A stretch of DNA of 6,847 nt from an uncultured Roseovarius sp. (GCA_934501475.1 CAKSUL010000074.1:1-6847); one strand, 5' to 3'. Shown: positions 1-6,403, counted from the first letter of the stretch. A program made the numbers and translations. Notes: generated by a model not told the origin, from the sequence alone.

Positions 1-210
1 GTGCTGGGTCTGATCCTGGGCCCGATTGCCGAGGCGAATTTCATCCAGGGTTCGATGATCGCCAACGCAACCAGCGGCATGGGCCCCTATTTCATGTCCG
101 GCACGCTGAACGTCGTGCTGATCGCGACGGTGGTCGCCTCGATCCTCTACTCCGCCTGGATGGAGCTGCGCCAGCGCCGCTATACCAGCAAAGAGGAGAT
201 CATGGGATGA
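1..210 (+). CDS. tctA: TctA, large permease subunit of a TTT transporter (C-terminal end only)
   Basis: This is the last 69 codons of the large membrane subunit of a tripartite tricarboxylate transporter, which moves a small organic anion across the inner membrane using an ion gradient. The fragment carries the conserved TctA carboxy-terminal signature LGP-x-x-E (fragment residues 6-11), followed by one hydrophobic helix (about residues 35-53) and a basic, cytoplasmic-looking tail (QRRYTSKEE). The family is usually about 500 residues with roughly 12 helices, so most of the gene lies left of the window. The GTG at position 1 is an internal codon, not a start. The stop codon overlaps the tctB start in an ATGA arrangement, which implies translational coupling of the two permease subunits. 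Identification rests on this short tail plus the tctB and tctC genes directly downstream. Confidence 0.88.
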   Translation: MLGLILGPIAEANFIQGSMIANATSGMGPYFMSGTLNVVLIATVVASILYSAWMELRQRRYTSKEEIMG

Positions 211-674
211 GCGTCTCGCTTCCGCGTTTTCAGCATATTGCCGCGTCCGGTGTGGTGGCGGTGGTCGGCCTGTGGGTTGCCTATCTCAGCTATACGCAGC
301 AACCCAGCGAGGCGTTTTTGTTTCCGCGGCTGATCTCCAGCGTCTTTGCCGTGCTGGCGCTGTGGACCTTTGCCAAGGCCTGTCTGGGCTGGACCAAGGT
401 GGGCAACGGGCTGAGTGCGCGCCAGTTCGCCAATCTGGCGCCGGGGCTGGTGGTGGCGCTGATCTATGTGTTCTGGGCGGCGCAGGCGCTGGGGTTCTAT
501 ACCGCCACCACGATCGCCTTTTTCTGCCTGCTCAGCTTTTACGACCCGGCCCCGCATGACGCGCTGAAAACGTGGATCAAGCGGGCGGCGATCACGGTGG
601 TGTTCATGCTGGTGATGTATGGCCTGTTTGCGCATCTGCTCAAGGTCTACACCCCGCGCGAAATTTTCTTTTGA
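207..674 (+). CDS. tctB: TctB, small permease subunit of a TTT transporter
   Basis: A 155-residue, very hydrophobic protein of the usual TctB size. TctB is the small, poorly conserved inner-membrane partner of TctA. Hydrophobic stretches lie at about residues 11-28, 36-60, 77-93, 95-111 and 124-147, giving four or five helices. The FPRL motif (residues 39-42), just before the second helix, is typical of the family. The ATG overlaps the tctA stop by four bases, and a GAGGAG ribosome binding site lies inside the tctA tail (about 193-198). The gene is followed after 45 bp by the binding-protein gene. The family is recognised mainly by topology, size and position between tctA and tctC, since sequence conservation is low. 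Substrate specificity cannot be read from this subunit. Confidence 0.88.
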   Translation: MSVSLPRFQHIAASGVVAVVGLWVAYLSYTQQPSEAFLFPRLISSVFAVLALWTFAKACLGWTKVGNGLSARQFANLAPGLVVALIYVFWAAQALGFYTATTIAFFCLLSFYDPAPHDALKTWIKRAAITVVFMLVMYGLFAHLLKVYTPREIFF

Positions 675-719
675 CGATCCGAAGGCTGCATTGAACGAAA
701 TCCAAGGGAGGATGAAAAG

Positions 720-1679
720 ATGAAGAAGCTAATTGCAGGGGCCGCGATGGCCCTGATGACACTGGGAAGCGGCGCCATGGCGCAGGACTACCCGGATCGA
801 CCGATCATGATGATGGTCAGCTATGGCGCCGGCGGGGCGACCGATTTTCAGGCGCGCATCGTCACCATGACCGCGGGCAACGAAGATGCGCTGGGCGTGC
901 CGATCGCCATCCTGAACAAGCCGGGCGCGGGGGGGCGTGTCGGGTGGAACTGGCTGGCAACGCAGGCCGACGCCGATGGCTATACGCTGGGTGCCTACAA
1001 CATCCCGCATTTTATCGCGCAGTCGATCGAGGGCGGCGTGCAATACAGCGCCGACAGCTTTGAGCCGATTGCGAACTGGGGCGCGGATCCGGCTGTTCTG
1101 GTCGTGGCGGCGGATAGTGAATTCAACACGCTTCAGGATGTCGTCGATTACGCCAAGGCCAATCCCGGCGCGCTGACCACCTCGGGGGCGGGGCTTTATG
1201 TGGGGCACCACATCGCCGCGTTGCAGATGGAAAAGGCGGGCGACTTCAAACTGGCCTATATCCCCACCAAGGGCGGTGGTGCGGCGGCGATGAAGGCGGT
1301 GATCGCGGGCGATGTCATGGCCGGGATCAACAATCTCAGCGACGCGTTTCGCGCGCTCAATGCGGGCAACGTGAAAATCCTTGCCGTCGCCGACCTTGAG
1401 CGCAGCGCGTTCCTGCCCGACGTCCCCACCATGAAGGAAGCGGGGCTGGACGTGGATAACGCATCGGTCAATTTCCGCGGCATCATGGTGCCCAAGGGCA
1501 CCCCCGAGGAGGTGATCGAAGTGCTGGCCGCCAAGATCCCCGAGATGTTCGCCAGCAGCCAGGTCCAGAGCAAGATGGAGGCCGGCGGATCGCCCATGCG
1601 GGTGATGAACCGCGAAGAGGTCAAGGAAATGTGGGCCGCCCGCGAAAAGACCCTGAAAGAGCTGCTTTCGGGTCTGTAA
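720..1679 (+). CDS. tctC: TctC/Bug-family periplasmic solute-binding protein
   Basis: A 319-residue extracytoplasmic binding protein that captures the substrate in the periplasm and hands it to TctAB. A Sec signal peptide is clear: K2-K3, a hydrophobic core to about residue 17, and an A-M-A|Q cleavage site after residue 21. The mature protein starts with YPDRPI (24-29) and shows the Bug-fold landmarks: the ligand loop GAGGATD (36-42), NKPGAGGRVGWN (66-77), PTKGGGAAAMKAVIAGD (182-198), FLPDVPTMKEAG (231-242) and MVPKGTP (256-262). Length is normal for the family. The start is set by GGGAGG at 706-711, eight bases upstream. Bug proteins usually bind small carboxylates or related anions. The downstream enzymes suggest sulfoacetate here, but the ligand is inferred from context, not from binding-site residues. 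A hairpin follows the stop codon. Confidence 0.93.
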   Translation: MKKLIAGAAMALMTLGSGAMAQDYPDRPIMMMVSYGAGGATDFQARIVTMTAGNEDALGVPIAILNKPGAGGRVGWNWLATQADADGYTLGAYNIPHFIAQSIEGGVQYSADSFEPIANWGADPAVLVVAADSEFNTLQDVVDYAKANPGALTTSGAGLYVGHHIAALQMEKAGDFKLAYIPTKGGGAAAMKAVIAGDVMAGINNLSDAFRALNAGNVKILAVADLERSAFLPDVPTMKEAGLDVDNASVNFRGIMVPKGTPEEVIEVLAAKIPEMFASSQVQSKMEAGGSPMRVMNREEVKEMWAAREKTLKELLSGL

Positions 1680-1693
1680 CCCCATGAACACCC

Positions 1694-1721
1694 GACAGGG
1701 CGGCATGTTGCGCGCCCTGTC
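1694..1721 (+). terminator. Hairpin between tctC and the dehydrogenase gene (attenuator or RNA-processing element)
   Basis: GACAGGGCG (1694-1702) pairs perfectly with CGCCCTGTC (1713-1721) across a ten-base loop, giving a 9-bp GC-rich stem. It starts 15 bases after the tctC stop codon. The tract that follows (TCTTTG) is too poor in T for a strong intrinsic terminator. Partial termination, or a 3' stabiliser that keeps the binding-protein message abundant relative to the enzyme genes, is more likely than a full stop. The function is inferred; the inverted repeat itself is directly visible. Confidence 0.5.
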
Positions 1722-1743
1722 TCTTTGACGAAGGAACACACAG

Positions 1744-3162
1744 ATGACTGCCCATGACGACATGATCGAGGTCGACGCCATCGTCGCGCGTGCCCGCGCC
1801 GCGCAAAAGGCGTATGAGGCCGCCGGCTCGCAGGAACGCTATGACAGCGCCGCCGCCGCCGTCGCCTGGGCGATCATGGAACCGGCGCGCAACCGCGCGC
1901 TGGCGGAACTGTCGGTGCGCACCACCGGTCTGGGCAATGTCGAGGACAAGATCACCAAGAACCACCGCAAGACGCTCGGCCTGATGCGGGATCTGAAAGG
2001 CGTGAAAACCCATGGCGTCATCGCGGATGATCGCGCCACCGGCATCACCCGGATCGCGCGGCCCATCGGGGTGATCGGCGCTGTCGTGCCCTCGACCAAT
2101 CCGGGGGCGACGCCCGCGAACAACATCATCAACGCGCTGAAATGCGGCAATGCCATCGTGCTGTCGCCCTCGCCCAAGGGGGTTGCGACCTGCGAGAGGC
2201 TGCTGGAATACATCCATGCCGAGTTTGACCGCATCGGGCTGGATCATGACCTTGTGCTGATGATCCCCGCGCCGGGCTCCAAGGACAAGACGCAGCGCCT
2301 GCTGGAAACCAGCGATCTGGCGGTGGTCACCGGCTCGCAGAACAACGTGCGCCGCGCCTATAGCAGCGGCACGCCCGCCGTGGCCGTCGGTGCGGGCAAT
2401 GTCACCGTGATCGTCGATGAAACCGCCGATCTGGCGGCAGCGGCGGAAAAGATCGCCGCCTCCAAGACCTTTGACAACGCCACCTCATGCAGTTCGGAAA
2501 ACGCGCTGGTGGTGCTGGATGCGGTCTATGACGATTTCGTCGCGCAACTGGCCCGCGTCGGGGGGCATCTGGTGCGCGATGAGGGGCCGATCGTGGCCCG
2601 ACTGTGGCCGGATGGGCACCTCAACCGCGAGGTGATCGCACAGGATGCCGATGTCATGCTGCGCGCCCTCGGGATGGAGGGCGATGCGCCCTCAGACACG
2701 CGCTTTCTGGTGGTCGAGACCAGCGGAATCGGCCCCGATCACCCGCTGTCGGGGGAAAAGCTGTCGCGCGTTGTCGCCCTCTACCGGGCGCGCGATTTTG
2801 ACGAAGCGGTGGCGATGACCGCTGGCATTCTGGGCTATATCGGTGCCGGGCATTCGGTTGGCCTGCATTCAGCGGATGATGCGCGCGCGCTGGAACTGGG
2901 CACGCGCATTCCGACCTGCCGGGTGATCGTCAATCAGGCGCATTGCTTTGCCACCGGGGGGGCGTTCAACAACGGGATGCCGTTCTCGCTATCCATGGGA
3001 TGTGGCTCATGGGGGGGGAATTCCATCGACGACAACCTGCATTGGAAACATTTCCTGCAGACCACCAAGATCGTCCGCGAGATCCCCCCGAATGAGCCAT
3101 CCCTCGCCGATATATTCGCCGGATACTGGGCCGAGACCGGACAGGCGGACCCGGCCCGATGA
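1744..3162 (+). CDS. sauS: CoA-acylating aldehyde dehydrogenase, probable sulfoacetaldehyde dehydrogenase SauS
   Basis: A 472-residue aldehyde dehydrogenase of the CoA-acylating branch (PduP/EutE/SucD-like). In this setting it probably reduces an acyl-CoA to the aldehyde with NAD(P)H in the cytoplasm. The catalytic cysteine is C249 in FDNATSCSSE (243-252), equivalent to the FDNGTxCxSEQ motif of acylating enzymes. Other landmarks are PSTNPGATP (116-124), the nucleotide-binding side SPSPKG (141-146), VAVGAGNV (213-220) and a glycine-rich GCGSWGGNS (419-427). The short length and lack of the usual hydrolytic-ALDH glutamate motif fit CoA-dependent chemistry. An AAGGA site (1731-1735) lies eight bases before the ATG. 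The gene overlaps the ligase by four bases. A ligase next to an acylating reductase is the sauS-sauT arrangement of sulfoacetate degradation. Succinate-semialdehyde or another short-chain acyl-CoA reductase is the main alternative. Confidence 0.8.
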   Translation: MTAHDDMIEVDAIVARARAAQKAYEAAGSQERYDSAAAAVAWAIMEPARNRALAELSVRTTGLGNVEDKITKNHRKTLGLMRDLKGVKTHGVIADDRATGITRIARPIGVIGAVVPSTNPGATPANNIINALKCGNAIVLSPSPKGVATCERLLEYIHAEFDRIGLDHDLVLMIPAPGSKDKTQRLLETSDLAVVTGSQNNVRRAYSSGTPAVAVGAGNVTVIVDETADLAAAAEKIAASKTFDNATSCSSENALVVLDAVYDDFVAQLARVGGHLVRDEGPIVARLWPDGHLNREVIAQDADVMLRALGMEGDAPSDTRFLVVETSGIGPDHPLSGEKLSRVVALYRARDFDEAVAMTAGILGYIGAGHSVGLHSADDARALELGTRIPTCRVIVNQAHCFATGGAFNNGMPFSLSMGCGSWGGNSIDDNLHWKHFLQTTKIVREIPPNEPSLADIFAGYWAETGQADPAR

Positions 3163-4655
3163 TCCTGAGCGCCGACACCCCGCCCGCCGGCACGGTGCGC
3201 GACTGGCTGGACTGGCGCGCCGAGCAGGGCGGGACGGGCTTTGTCTTTCCCGAAACGGATGAGACGCTGGACTGGGGCGCATTGCGCGATGCGGCCCGCG
3301 CCGTGGCCTGCGATCTGACCGCGCGCGGCGCCTTGCGCGGGGAAAGCGTGGCCATCGTGCATCCCAACGGGCGCGACGGGGTGATTGCCCTTTACGGCGT
3401 GCTTTATGGCGGGTTCCGCGCCACCATGATCAATCTGGCTGCCGGGCGCGATGCCATCAATTACGCGCTGACCCATTCAGGCGCGCGCATGGCGTTCGTG
3501 CACGCGGAGGCGCGCGCGCTGTTCGATGCGGCCTGCCCCGACGGGATCGAAGTGCTGGAGTTGCCGCGCGGGGATGCGGCCGAGGCGGCGCTGCTGCCGC
3601 TGACGCCGCAGGATCATGCGCTGCTGATGTATACATCCGGCACCACCGGACGGCCCAAGGGCGTGGTGCACACCCATTCCAGCCTGCTGGCGGGGGGCTG
3701 GACCACGGCCATCGCGCATCGGCTGGGACCACAGGACAGGGGGCTGTGCGTGCTGCCGATCTATCACATCAACGGGCTGTGCGTGACGGTGATGGGGGCG
3801 CTGGTGTCGGGGGGCTCGCTTGCGGTATGCGCGCGGTTCTCGGCCAGCCGGTTCTGGGATCAGGCGGCCGAGGTCGGCGCGACATGGTTTTCGGTCGTGC
3901 CCACCATCATCTCGCATCTGCTGCACTGTGAGGCGGGACCGGATGATGAGACGCGCGCGCGGCTTCGCTTTGGGCGCTCGGCCTCATCGGCGCTGGCGGT
4001 CGAGGTGCAATCGGCCTTTGAAACCCGCTTTGGCGTGCCGATCATCGAGACCATGGGCCTGACCGAGACCGCGGCCCAGATCCTGTCCAACCCGTTGCCG
4101 CCCGGCATCCGCAAGATCGGATCGCCCGGCATTGCCTTTGGCAATCAGGTGGCGATCCTGGCCCCCGACCTCAGCGAATGCGCCCCCGGCGTCGAGGGCG
4201 AGATCGCGGTGCGCGGCCCCAATGTGATGCTGGAATATCTCGACAACCCGCAGGCGACGGCGGACACATTTGCCGGCGATTGGCTGCGCACTGGGGATCT
4301 GGGGCGCAAGGATGCGGATGGCTATGTCTTTGTCACGGGCCGCCTGAAGGAGCTGATCATCAAGGGCGGCGAGAATATCGCCCCGCGTGAGATCGACGAG
4401 GCGCTCTATTCCCATGGCGACGTGATCGAGGCGGCGGCCTTTGCGCGCGCCTGCACCACCTATGGTGAGCGCGTCGAGGCGGCGGTGAAGGTGCGCGAGG
4501 GATCGACGCTGACAGACGCCGACCTGATCGCGCTATGTGTCGAGCGCGTGGGCGCGTTCAAATCCCCCGATTGCGTGCATTTCCTGGATGAGTTGCCCAA
4601 AGGGCCCTCGGGCAAGATCCAGCGCCGTCTGCTGGTCGATCTGACGCGGCGCTGA
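3159..4655 (+). CDS. sauT: AMP-forming acyl-CoA ligase, probable sulfoacetate-CoA ligase SauT
   Basis: A 498-residue member of the adenylate-forming (ANL) superfamily. It activates a carboxylate with ATP to an acyl-AMP and then to an acyl-CoA, releasing AMP and pyrophosphate. All core motifs are intact: the phosphate loop YTSGTTGRPKG (158-168), LPIYHINGL (199-207), ETMGLTETA (297-305), the ribose-binding aspartate in RTGD (D380), the hinge region GRLKELIIKGGENIAPREID (394-413), and the adenylation lysine K486 in LPKGPSGKIQRR (479-490). Its ATGA overlap with the dehydrogenase stop, behind only a weak purine-rich site, implies translational coupling. In series the two enzymes turn a carboxylic acid into an aldehyde, as SauT and SauS do for sulfoacetate. 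Ligase motifs alone do not fix the acid; malonate-like or other short acids are possible. Confidence 0.78.
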   Translation: MILSADTPPAGTVRDWLDWRAEQGGTGFVFPETDETLDWGALRDAARAVACDLTARGALRGESVAIVHPNGRDGVIALYGVLYGGFRATMINLAAGRDAINYALTHSGARMAFVHAEARALFDAACPDGIEVLELPRGDAAEAALLPLTPQDHALLMYTSGTTGRPKGVVHTHSSLLAGGWTTAIAHRLGPQDRGLCVLPIYHINGLCVTVMGALVSGGSLAVCARFSASRFWDQAAEVGATWFSVVPTIISHLLHCEAGPDDETRARLRFGRSASSALAVEVQSAFETRFGVPIIETMGLTETAAQILSNPLPPGIRKIGSPGIAFGNQVAILAPDLSECAPGVEGEIAVRGPNVMLEYLDNPQATADTFAGDWLRTGDLGRKDADGYVFVTGRLKELIIKGGENIAPREIDEALYSHGDVIEAAAFARACTTYGERVEAAVKVREGSTLTDADLIALCVERVGAFKSPDCVHFLDELPKGPSGKIQRRLLVDLTRR

Positions 4656-4673
4656 GCCAAGCGCATCGCGCCG
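4647..4673. terminator. Possible bidirectional terminator between convergent genes
   Basis: Only 19 bp separate the ligase stop from the convergent transporter stop. CGGCGC (4647-4652) can pair with GCGCCG (4668-4673) around a 15-base loop. A competing 5-bp stem GCGCT/AGCGC (4649-4653 with 4660-4664) is also possible. Neither is followed by a convincing T tract on either strand, so this is a weak call. The position is where a shared terminator would be expected. Confidence 0.25.
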
Positions 4674-4674
4674 T

Positions 4675-5658
4675 TCAATACCGGCGGCGCACCCGCTGGG
4701 TGCTGACCAATGTGCGGTTGCGCTGACGTTCGCGCAGATAGACGAACAACCCCGAGCCCAATATCAGGACGATGCCGATCACCACCGGCAGGTTCGGCAA
4801 TTCGGCCCAGATCAGCCAGCCCCAAAAGACCGCCAGCGGCAGGCCGATATACTCAAACGGGGCAATCGTGGCGGCATCGGCCAGACGATAGGCCTGCGTG
4901 ATCGTATAGCTGACGATGGCGGAATTGATGCCCAGGGCCGCGAACAGATAGATGTCGTTGCCTTGCGGCCATGACCAGGCGCGCAGCAGGAAGATCAGGC
5001 TCTGGTTCTCCAGGCCTTCGATATAGCGCCCGTCGCCCGCGCTCAGCCAGAAACCGGCGCAGACGAACAGGAACATCATCTGCACATAGATCGCCATCGC
5101 CGATGCCTTGGTCTGCGCGCCCAGTTTGCGGGTCAGGATCTGAAACACCGCATAGCTGAACGCGGCCCCCAGCGGCAGCAGGTAGACATAAGACGCCGCC
5201 GCGCGCTGATCGCCGCTTTCCCAGGGGCGCACCATTATGATCACGCCGACAAACCCGACCAGCACCGCGACCAGGCGCAGCGGCCCCACCTTTTCGCCAA
5301 GGACCGGAATGCCGAGCAGGGTGATGATCAGCGGCGCGGCAAAAAAGATCGCCGTGACCTCGGCCAGCGGAAGGCTGGCCAGGGCGGTGAAGAACATGAG
5401 ATTGGCCATCACCACCAACAGCGCGCGCGCCCCGTGCAACAGCGGGCGGCTCGTGTGCAGCAGGCGCAGGCCGCCCTCATAGTATAGCAACACAAAGCTG
5501 AACAGGATGCCCACGAATGAGCGGATGAACACCGTCTGATGCAGCGGATAGCCCCCCGACAGTTGCTTGACCAGCATGTCGTTGAACGAGATCGACAGCA
5601 CGCCGAACAGGACAAAGCTGATCCCCATGGCGGGGTTCTGATGGGTCTTGGGCGTCAT
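4675..5658 (-). CDS. EamA/DMT-superfamily membrane transporter
   Basis: A 327-residue inner-membrane protein with two tandem EamA repeats, about residues 11-145 and 158-308, each with about five helices. This is the usual ten-helix drug/metabolite transporter plan. Family landmarks include the AEVTAIFFAAPLIITLLG stretch (99-116), LGEKVG at the end of repeat one (120-125), and APFEYIGLPLAVFWGWLIW (266-284) in repeat two. The tail is short, basic and cytoplasmic-looking (RVRRRY at the end). The start at 5658 is preferred over an in-frame ATG at 5676 because AAGGA (complement of 5665-5669) lies six bases before the former and nothing similar precedes the latter. The gene is convergent with the ligase, so it is probably not part of the transport-activation operon. 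The substrate is unknown; family members export amino acids, nucleotides and other metabolites. Confidence 0.88.
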   Translation of the reverse strand: MTPKTHQNPAMGISFVLFGVLSISFNDMLVKQLSGGYPLHQTVFIRSFVGILFSFVLLYYEGGLRLLHTSRPLLHGARALLVVMANLMFFTALASLPLAEVTAIFFAAPLIITLLGIPVLGEKVGPLRLVAVLVGFVGVIIMVRPWESGDQRAAASYVYLLPLGAAFSYAVFQILTRKLGAQTKASAMAIYVQMMFLFVCAGFWLSAGDGRYIEGLENQSLIFLLRAWSWPQGNDIYLFAALGINSAIVSYTITQAYRLADAATIAPFEYIGLPLAVFWGWLIWAELPNLPVVIGIVLILGSGLFVYLRERQRNRTLVSTQRVRRRY

Positions 5659-5664
5659 CCGGTT

Positions 5665-5669
5665 TCCTT
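5665..5669 (-). promoter_or_regulatory. Ribosome binding site that decides the EamA start
   Basis: On the minus strand this reads AAGGA, six bases upstream of the ATG at 5658. The alternative in-frame ATG at 5676 lies upstream of this site and lacks a purine-rich leader of its own, so 5658 is the better start. Confidence 0.6.
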
Positions 5670-5735
5670 TCGCCATGGCGGTAGCTTGGCAATGTGGGCT
5701 GCGTCACGCGCGAAAATGCCCGCCGTGCGCGGGGC

Positions 5736-5764
5736 TTGGCTGAGGTCGGTGCATCCGCTATCGT
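5736..5764 (+). promoter_or_regulatory. Candidate sigma-70 type promoter for the CoxG-family gene
   Basis: TTGGCT (5736-5741) and TATCGT (5759-5764) are separated by exactly 17 bases. Each matches four of six positions of the -35 and -10 consensus. The pair sits in the divergent gap upstream of the CoxG-like gene and would give a leader of roughly 75 bases. Matches of this quality occur by chance, so confidence is low. Confidence 0.28.
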
Positions 5765-5776
5765 TTTTCAGGCGCG

Positions 5777-5793
5777 GCGCGGATGTTCCGCGC
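5777..5793 (+). other. GC-rich hairpin in the leader of the CoxG-family gene
   Basis: GCGCGG (5777-5782) pairs perfectly with CCGCGC (5788-5793) over a five-base loop ATGTT. An overlapping alternative pairs GGCGCG (5771-5776) with CGCGCC (5791-5796). If the candidate promoter just upstream is real, this hairpin would lie near the 5' end of the transcript, where it could stabilise the message. It could equally be an operator-like dyad. The function is not known. Confidence 0.35.
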
Positions 5794-5826
5794 GCCATTT
5801 CGGTATCGGGCCGTTTCGGGGCAATC

Positions 5827-5835
5827 GGGGAGGGA
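5827..5835 (+). promoter_or_regulatory. Ribosome binding site that decides the CoxG-family start
   Basis: GGGGAGGGA lies about ten bases upstream of the ATG at 5845. The reading frame stays open far upstream (to about 5539), so this site and the family's usual amino terminus together place the start here. A second ATG two codons on (5851) is also compatible. Confidence 0.6.
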
Positions 5836-5844
5836 CGCAAGGCC

Positions 5845-6348
5845 ATGCAGATGAACGGGGAACGCGACATCAAGGCGGATCGCGCCACGGTCTGGGCGGC
5901 CTTGCTCAGCGCCGAGGTTCTCAAGGAATGCGTGCCCGGCGCACAGGAGCTGACCGGCACGCCCGAAGACGGGTTCGAGGCGACGGTCGTGCAGAAGGTC
6001 GGCCCGGTCAAGGCCACGTTCAAGGGCGCGGTCACGCTGTCGGACATGGTCGAGAACGAAAGCCTGACCTTGTCGGGCGAGGGCAAGGGCGGTGCGGCCG
6101 GTTTTGCCAAGGGCGGCGCGGATGTGCGTCTTGAGGATAGCGAGGCGGGCACGCGGCTGATCTATGTGGTCGAGGCCAAGGTGGGCGGCAAGCTGGCCCA
6201 GCTGGGCAGCCGGATCGTGGATGGCTTTGCCAAGAAGATGGCGGATCAGTTCTTTGCCCGGCTGGAAGAGGTGATCGAGGGCCCCTCGCAGGACGACCCC
6301 CCCGAAGAGGCCGAGAAAAAGGGCTGGCTCAAGCGGATCATCAGCTGA
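5845..6348 (+). CDS. coxG: CoxG-family SRPBCC protein (carbon monoxide dehydrogenase subunit G-like)
   Basis: A 167-residue protein of the CoxG branch of the START/SRPBCC fold, which forms a hydrophobic ligand cavity. Family signatures are plain: the amino-terminal strand with TVWAAL (15-20), VLKECVPGAQEL (25-36), KVGPVKATFKG (51-61), SGEGKGGAAGFAKGGA (77-92), and the last helix VGGKLAQLGSRIVDGFAKK (113-131). In CO-oxidising bacteria CoxG helps dock CO dehydrogenase at the membrane and has been linked to quinone handling. No coxMSL or other molybdenum hydroxylase gene is visible nearby, so the symbol marks the family only. After the domain comes an acidic linker (141-157) and a basic, aromatic tail KKGWLKRIIS (158-167) that could touch the membrane. 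The true role here is unknown. Confidence 0.87.
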   Translation: MQMNGERDIKADRATVWAALLSAEVLKECVPGAQELTGTPEDGFEATVVQKVGPVKATFKGAVTLSDMVENESLTLSGEGKGGAAGFAKGGADVRLEDSEAGTRLIYVVEAKVGGKLAQLGSRIVDGFAKKMADQFFARLEEVIEGPSQDDPPEEAEKKGWLKRIIS

Positions 6349-6387
6349 ACGTCGCGGGCGCGGGTCAGCGGGCCGGTGTGCATCCGC

Positions 6388-6403
6388 GCAGGGCGCGCCC
6401 TGC
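6388..6403 (+). terminator. Perfect GC palindrome, probable terminator after the CoxG-family gene
   Basis: GCAGGGCGCGCCCTGC is a perfect 16-base palindrome. As RNA it folds to a six-pair stem with a CGCG loop, followed closely by CATATTTTCC, a short T run. It sits 40 bases after the CoxG-like stop and 68 bases before the ABC gene start, a sensible place for termination. A protein-binding dyad for the downstream gene is the alternative. Confidence 0.45.

Noticed and set aside
180..635. A 151-codon minus-strand open frame opposite tctB
   Set aside because: The composition is dominated by Arg, His and Gln, it has no domain, and it is fully opposite a membrane protein coupled to tctA.
729..1781. 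A 350-codon open frame on the minus strand opposite tctC
   Set aside because: It mirrors a well-supported gene with a signal peptide and ribosome binding site. Its translation is rich in His, Arg and Gly, as expected from the antisense of high-G+C coding DNA, and has no recognisable domain.
1621..2247. A 208-codon minus-strand open frame spanning the end of tctC and the start of the dehydrogenase
   Set aside because: It crosses two good genes and the intergenic hairpin, has no supporting ribosome binding site or motif, and is typical of shadow frames at this G+C content.
2956..3018. Runs of G in the dehydrogenase gene (near 2956 and 3011) as possible frameshift sites
   Set aside because: The frame is intact across both runs and encodes conserved glycine-rich segments of the ALDH fold. 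Nothing suggests an alternative product or a pseudogene.
4675..5658. EamA transporter as the missing sulfonate importer or sulfite exporter of the upstream operon
   Set aside because: It is on the opposite strand and convergent, so it is not co-transcribed. Known sulfonate pathways use TauE/SafE-type or MFS proteins for these steps, and the operon already has a complete importer.
5539..5844. Upstream extension of the CoxG-family reading frame to an ATG at 5539
   Set aside because: The extra 102 codons would lie largely antisense to the EamA gene, have low-complexity basic composition, and precede the normal family amino terminus, which has its own ribosome binding site.
6388..6403. The perfect palindrome as an operator for the ABC gene
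   Set aside because: An operator cannot be excluded, but the stem-loop form, the short T run after it and its place just after a stop codon fit a terminator better. No regulator gene is visible in the window.
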